Below are positions 61,771 through 64,000 of a DNA stretch of 64,000 nucleotides, piece by piece. Every line of letters begins with the position of its first letter. The first letter of the stretch is position 1. A program made the position numbers and the translations under genes. The notes under the pieces were generated by a model. The model saw nothing but the letters and a program-made list of their open reading frames with translations, was not told the DNA's origin and searched no databases. The DNA comes from Undibacterium sp049340185. GTDB taxonomy: Bacteria > Pseudomonadota > Gammaproteobacteria > Burkholderiales > Burkholderiaceae_D. The stretch is from assembly GCF_049340185.1 (NCBI RefSeq), contig NZ_JBMPPC010000005.1:310001-374000 (forward strand). Direction: 5' to 3'.

Positions 61771-62483
61771 GCTGCAAACTCCCCGGTCGTAGTTTGATTC
61801 TGAGCGAGGGACGCAATCAGCGACGCTGTAGATGCCAGATATACCGTATGCATGGTCTTGACCAGCACTCGTGCCTGGTTTGAGATGGCGAGTTGCCACT
61901 CTCGCCAGGATACTGCCTGTTGTTGAGGAAAGAGGATCTCGCCATCGAGTGGCAGCAGCTTGCTAAAAGACGTTAACAAGGACAAGCCTTGCTCTAACTC
62001 ACTCAGATTTTTTGGTGAAAATAGAAGATCAATATCCGAACGCGCAGTGACATATGATAGTCCGGTAAGACGTTGCAACGCAGTCGAGCCAAAGACACGC
62101 ATGTCCAGTGCCGGTGACGATGATGTCTTTAATGTGACGGGTAAGCTTGATAAGCTTGAAAAATGAGTGAGAGCTTGTTGCCATTCCCGTGGTGCAGTTT
62201 CGATGATATTGCGTAAAGATAATGCAGGGCTTGATCGCGCAATCAGTGTTTTTTCTACGCGCAGAGCGATTCTTTGCTTATTGCCGTCGTGGTTGTTTGG
62301 CGGTAAGGCCAGTCCAAGGCAGACGACCTCATCTCCGGCATCAGCATCATGCCGCCGTACAATCAGCGGCCAGTCACGTAGTCGCCATGTTTCGATCGCA
62401 TGACGATGCTCGGGTGTCGCTGAGTTCCCTGCCTGTTGCCATCCATGGTCGGATAGCCAGACCAGATCATGGCGTGAGTACAT
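61767..62483 (-). CDS. mdcG: Phosphoribosyl-dephospho-CoA transferase (MdcC holo-synthase)
   Basis: Starting at the ATG at 62483 (MYSRHDLVWLSDHGW) gives 238 residues and overlaps mdcE by 17 bp; an ATG at 62507 is also possible. It transfers the prosthetic group made by MdcB onto the carrier protein MdcC. The nucleotidyltransferase-like 'MRVFGSTALQRLTGLSYVTARSDIDLLFSP' holds the G-S-x9-18-D-x-D motif typical of the family, and an N-terminal 'RHDLVWL' is characteristic of MdcG. The stop overlaps the mdcB start. Confidence 0.92.
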   Translation of the reverse strand: MYSRHDLVWLSDHGWQQAGNSATPEHRHAIETWRLRDWPLIVRRHDADAGDEVVCLGLALPPNNHDGNKQRIALRVEKTLIARSSPALSLRNIIETAPREWQQALTHFSSLSSLPVTLKTSSSPALDMRVFGSTALQRLTGLSYVTARSDIDLLFSPKNLSELEQGLSLLTSFSKLLPLDGEILFPQQQAVSWREWQLAISNQARVLVKTMHTVYLASTASLIASLAQNQTTTGEFAA

Positions 62484-63183
62484 GCTGATCCGCGAGGATG
62501 GCATCAATGACAGTCTGTGCTAATTGACGGCCCCCGCGCTGCTTGCCTGTTGCACTGCGCAGGTCGGTATTCTGTACATGCAACAGCGCTTGCTCAAGCT
62601 GCGTCGATAAATCACCGTCCCAAATTCCTTGCACGCCACCCATGCGGAGATAATTTTCAGGTCCCGGTGCAAACACGGGATTGCTGATGGCGAGTTCGGT
62701 CAGTCTCTCTTCCGACACTTTGGTAATCCTCGCCATCGCTGGCAGCCCCATTACGCGGATGGTCGCATCTGGCAATGCATAGCAGGCATCTGCCATCAAG
62801 CCGCTGGTAATAAAGCCGCCAGACAATGCCTGGTCATACACCAGACTGATGACGCGGTGCCCTTTTCTGCGCGCGAGTTCTACACATTTTCCGAGGTGCG
62901 CCATGTAGCTGTTAATACCCAGCATTTCGTCACGATGACGTAGTCGCTGGCCTTGCGTATCAACCAGCAAGAGTATCGGTCGCAGAGGATGTTGACGCAG
63001 GGTGTCGAGCACAAATGCTGCTTGCGCTAAGGCGATTTCGACGCCTATTGGCGCGTGATTTGTCGTGCCGACGACGGCAACTGTTTCTTGACGGGTTTGT
63101 CCGGTGCCGGATAAAAAACTTTCTTTCTCACTGATAGTATGTCCGAGCGGGAAAAGGGCATTTGCCAGTGTTTGCCATTGCAT
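62467..63183 (-). CDS. mdcE: Malonate decarboxylase gamma subunit
   Basis: A 238-residue carboxyltransferase-type subunit that with MdcD decarboxylates malonyl-ACP to acetyl-ACP. It shows the crotonase-like 'HPLRPILLLVDTQGQRLRHRDEMLGINSYMAHLG', 'LVYDQALSGGFITSGLMADACYAL' and 'VMGLPAMARITKVSEE', all typical of MdcE. Its ATG overlaps the last base of the mdcD stop, so the two are coupled translationally, as expected for an alpha2-type complex partner. Confidence 0.93.
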   Translation of the reverse strand: MQWQTLANALFPLGHTISEKESFLSGTGQTRQETVAVVGTTNHAPIGVEIALAQAAFVLDTLRQHPLRPILLLVDTQGQRLRHRDEMLGINSYMAHLGKCVELARRKGHRVISLVYDQALSGGFITSGLMADACYALPDATIRVMGLPAMARITKVSEERLTELAISNPVFAPGPENYLRMGGVQGIWDGDLSTQLEQALLHVQNTDLRSATGKQRGGRQLAQTVIDAILADQHVLTP

Positions 63184-64000
63184 TATGCGGCTCCCAGTCG
63201 GTGATGTTGCGCCTTGCTGATGAAATCACTGATCTCCAGCATCGGCATGTTGGCTGGATCATGCATGCCGAGTGCACGCCAGATGTCAAGCGGATCGCGC
63301 AATGTGCCGAAGGCATTAATCCGTTGCGCCAATAATTCCTGCTCACTCTCCAGTGCTCCTAGTGAAAGCGCAATTTGATCGCTGTGATCAGAACCGCTAG
63401 TCTGGAATACCTGAACGGCCTCAATTGCCGCAGCACGAAATGCCTCGACAGAGTCGGTCACGATTGCCTGACAATCACCAATTATATAGCGGTGCTTTCC
63501 GCCGGTTGTACGCCACACCAGTGCGCGATCACGCGAGTCGAATTCTTCCACACCATTTGCTGTCTCAATGACTTCCGGGCCAGACATGGCGAGGCGTGCT
63601 TCTTCTGACATCACGATCCAGTTTGCACAACGCGCAACGATGCCCATACCGCCAAAGCAGCCATTCGATCCACCGATTAAGACGATCACAGGAATACCCG
63701 CAGCGCGGGTATCAAGCACGGCGCGCATGACTTCAGATACTGCAATCAATCCTGCATTGGCCTCATGTAAACGTACGCCACCTGTTTCCAGCAACAAGAC
63801 GACGGCACACGGTTTTTCAATCACTGCCCGGCGTAACATGCCCACCAGTTTTGCACCATGGACTTCGCCCACGGCTCCCCCCATGAAGCCACCTTCTTGC
63901 GCTGCGATAAAAACAGTCTCGCCATGCAAGAGCGCCTTGCCAACTACTACGCCGTCGTCGAAGGCGACTGGCGCGTTCAGTTGTCCCAGATGAGGGCTGA
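63183..64000 (-). CDS. mdcD: Malonate decarboxylase beta subunit (5' end cut by window edge)
   Basis: The frame is open from the stop at 63183 to the right edge: 271 residues are visible and the start lies beyond 64000. The visible N-terminus is 'SPHLGQLNAPVAFDDGVVVG' and continues through 'EGGFMGGAVGEVHGAKLVG', 'LLLETGGVRLHEANAGLIAVSEVMRA' and 'VVLIGGSNGCFGGMGIVARC', the biotin-independent carboxyltransferase fold of MdcD. An internal TTG at 63929 is not the true start. mdcA and mdcC, which usually precede it, would be outside the window. Confidence 0.93.
   Translation of the reverse strand, partial: SPHLGQLNAPVAFDDGVVVGKALLHGETVFIAAQEGGFMGGAVGEVHGAKLVGMLRRAVIEKPCAVVLLLETGGVRLHEANAGLIAVSEVMRAVLDTRAAGIPVIVLIGGSNGCFGGMGIVARCANWIVMSEEARLAMSGPEVIETANGVEEFDSRDRALVWRTTGGKHRYIIGDCQAIVTDSVEAFRAAAIEAVQVFQTSGSDHSDQIALSLGALESEQELLAQRINAFGTLRDPLDIWRALGMHDPANMPMLEISDFISKAQHHRLGAA

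Noticed and set aside
61771..61899. N-terminal extension of MdcB
   Set aside because: It would overlap mdcG by 130 bp; the ATG overlapping the mdcG stop is the natural start.

Overview
The window looks like a chromosomal segment of a betaproteobacterium of the order Burkholderiales, most likely Oxalobacteraceae (Undibacterium/Herminiimonas-like). This is inferred from the blocks pgk-pyk-fba-purC-purE-purK-sua5 and miaB-phoH-ybeY-corC-lnt, from the glucokinase/RpiR fusion, and from the mid-range GC. No rRNA, tRNA, phage, transposase or CRISPR array was seen.

Layout. (1) 1-22.9 kb is mostly housekeeping: a SnoaL-like fragment, a zinc-finger protein, the AzlCD amino-acid exporter, lower glycolysis (pgk, pyk, fba), purine synthesis (purC, purE, purK), tRNA modification (Sua5, MiaB), PhoH, YbeY, CorC and Lnt, a POT peptide transporter, two flavin reductases, an RNase HI-like protein, a thioesterase and one unrecognised protein. 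(2) 22.9-50.5 kb is a large starch/maltodextrin utilisation locus: TonB-dependent receptor, flavin-dependent (tryptophan-type) halogenase, CPA2 antiporter, sugar MFS transporter, periplasmic alpha-amylase, GH31 alpha-glucosidase, LacI regulator, cytoplasmic GH13 alpha-glucosidase, a three-gene amylase operon on the minus strand, a pullulanase, a stand-alone glucokinase, and a glucokinase fused to an RpiR/HexR-type regulator. (3) 50.6-53.6 kb carries an exported S9 oligopeptidase and a type II haloacid dehalogenase. (4) 54-59.1 kb is a branched-chain amino-acid-type ABC importer in which LivM and LivG are fused. (5) 59.2-64 kb is a malonate decarboxylase operon on the minus strand (mdcD-mdcE-mdcG-mdcB-mdcH) entering from beyond the right edge, followed by an exported carboxymuconolactone-decarboxylase-like protein.

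How the starch locus probably works (inference from families and signal peptides): maltodextrins pass the outer membrane through the TonB receptor, are cut and debranched by several periplasmic or lipid-anchored enzymes, maltose and glucose enter through the MFS carrier, the cytoplasmic alpha-glucosidase releases glucose, and glucokinases phosphorylate it.

The most notable regulatory signal is a set of 15-bp sites close to TGTAGT-N3-ACTACA, the known HexR-type motif. They lie upstream of the TonB receptor, the MFS transporter, the amylase operon, the pullulanase and both glucokinase genes. In addition, paired LacI-type operators (CCAAAGCGCTTTGG-like), exactly 31 bp apart centre to centre, occur at only two promoters: the TonB receptor and the cytoplasmic alpha-glucosidase next to the lacI gene. 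Together they suggest a local two-regulator circuit in which the sugar kinase/regulator fusion and the LacI protein jointly control starch use.
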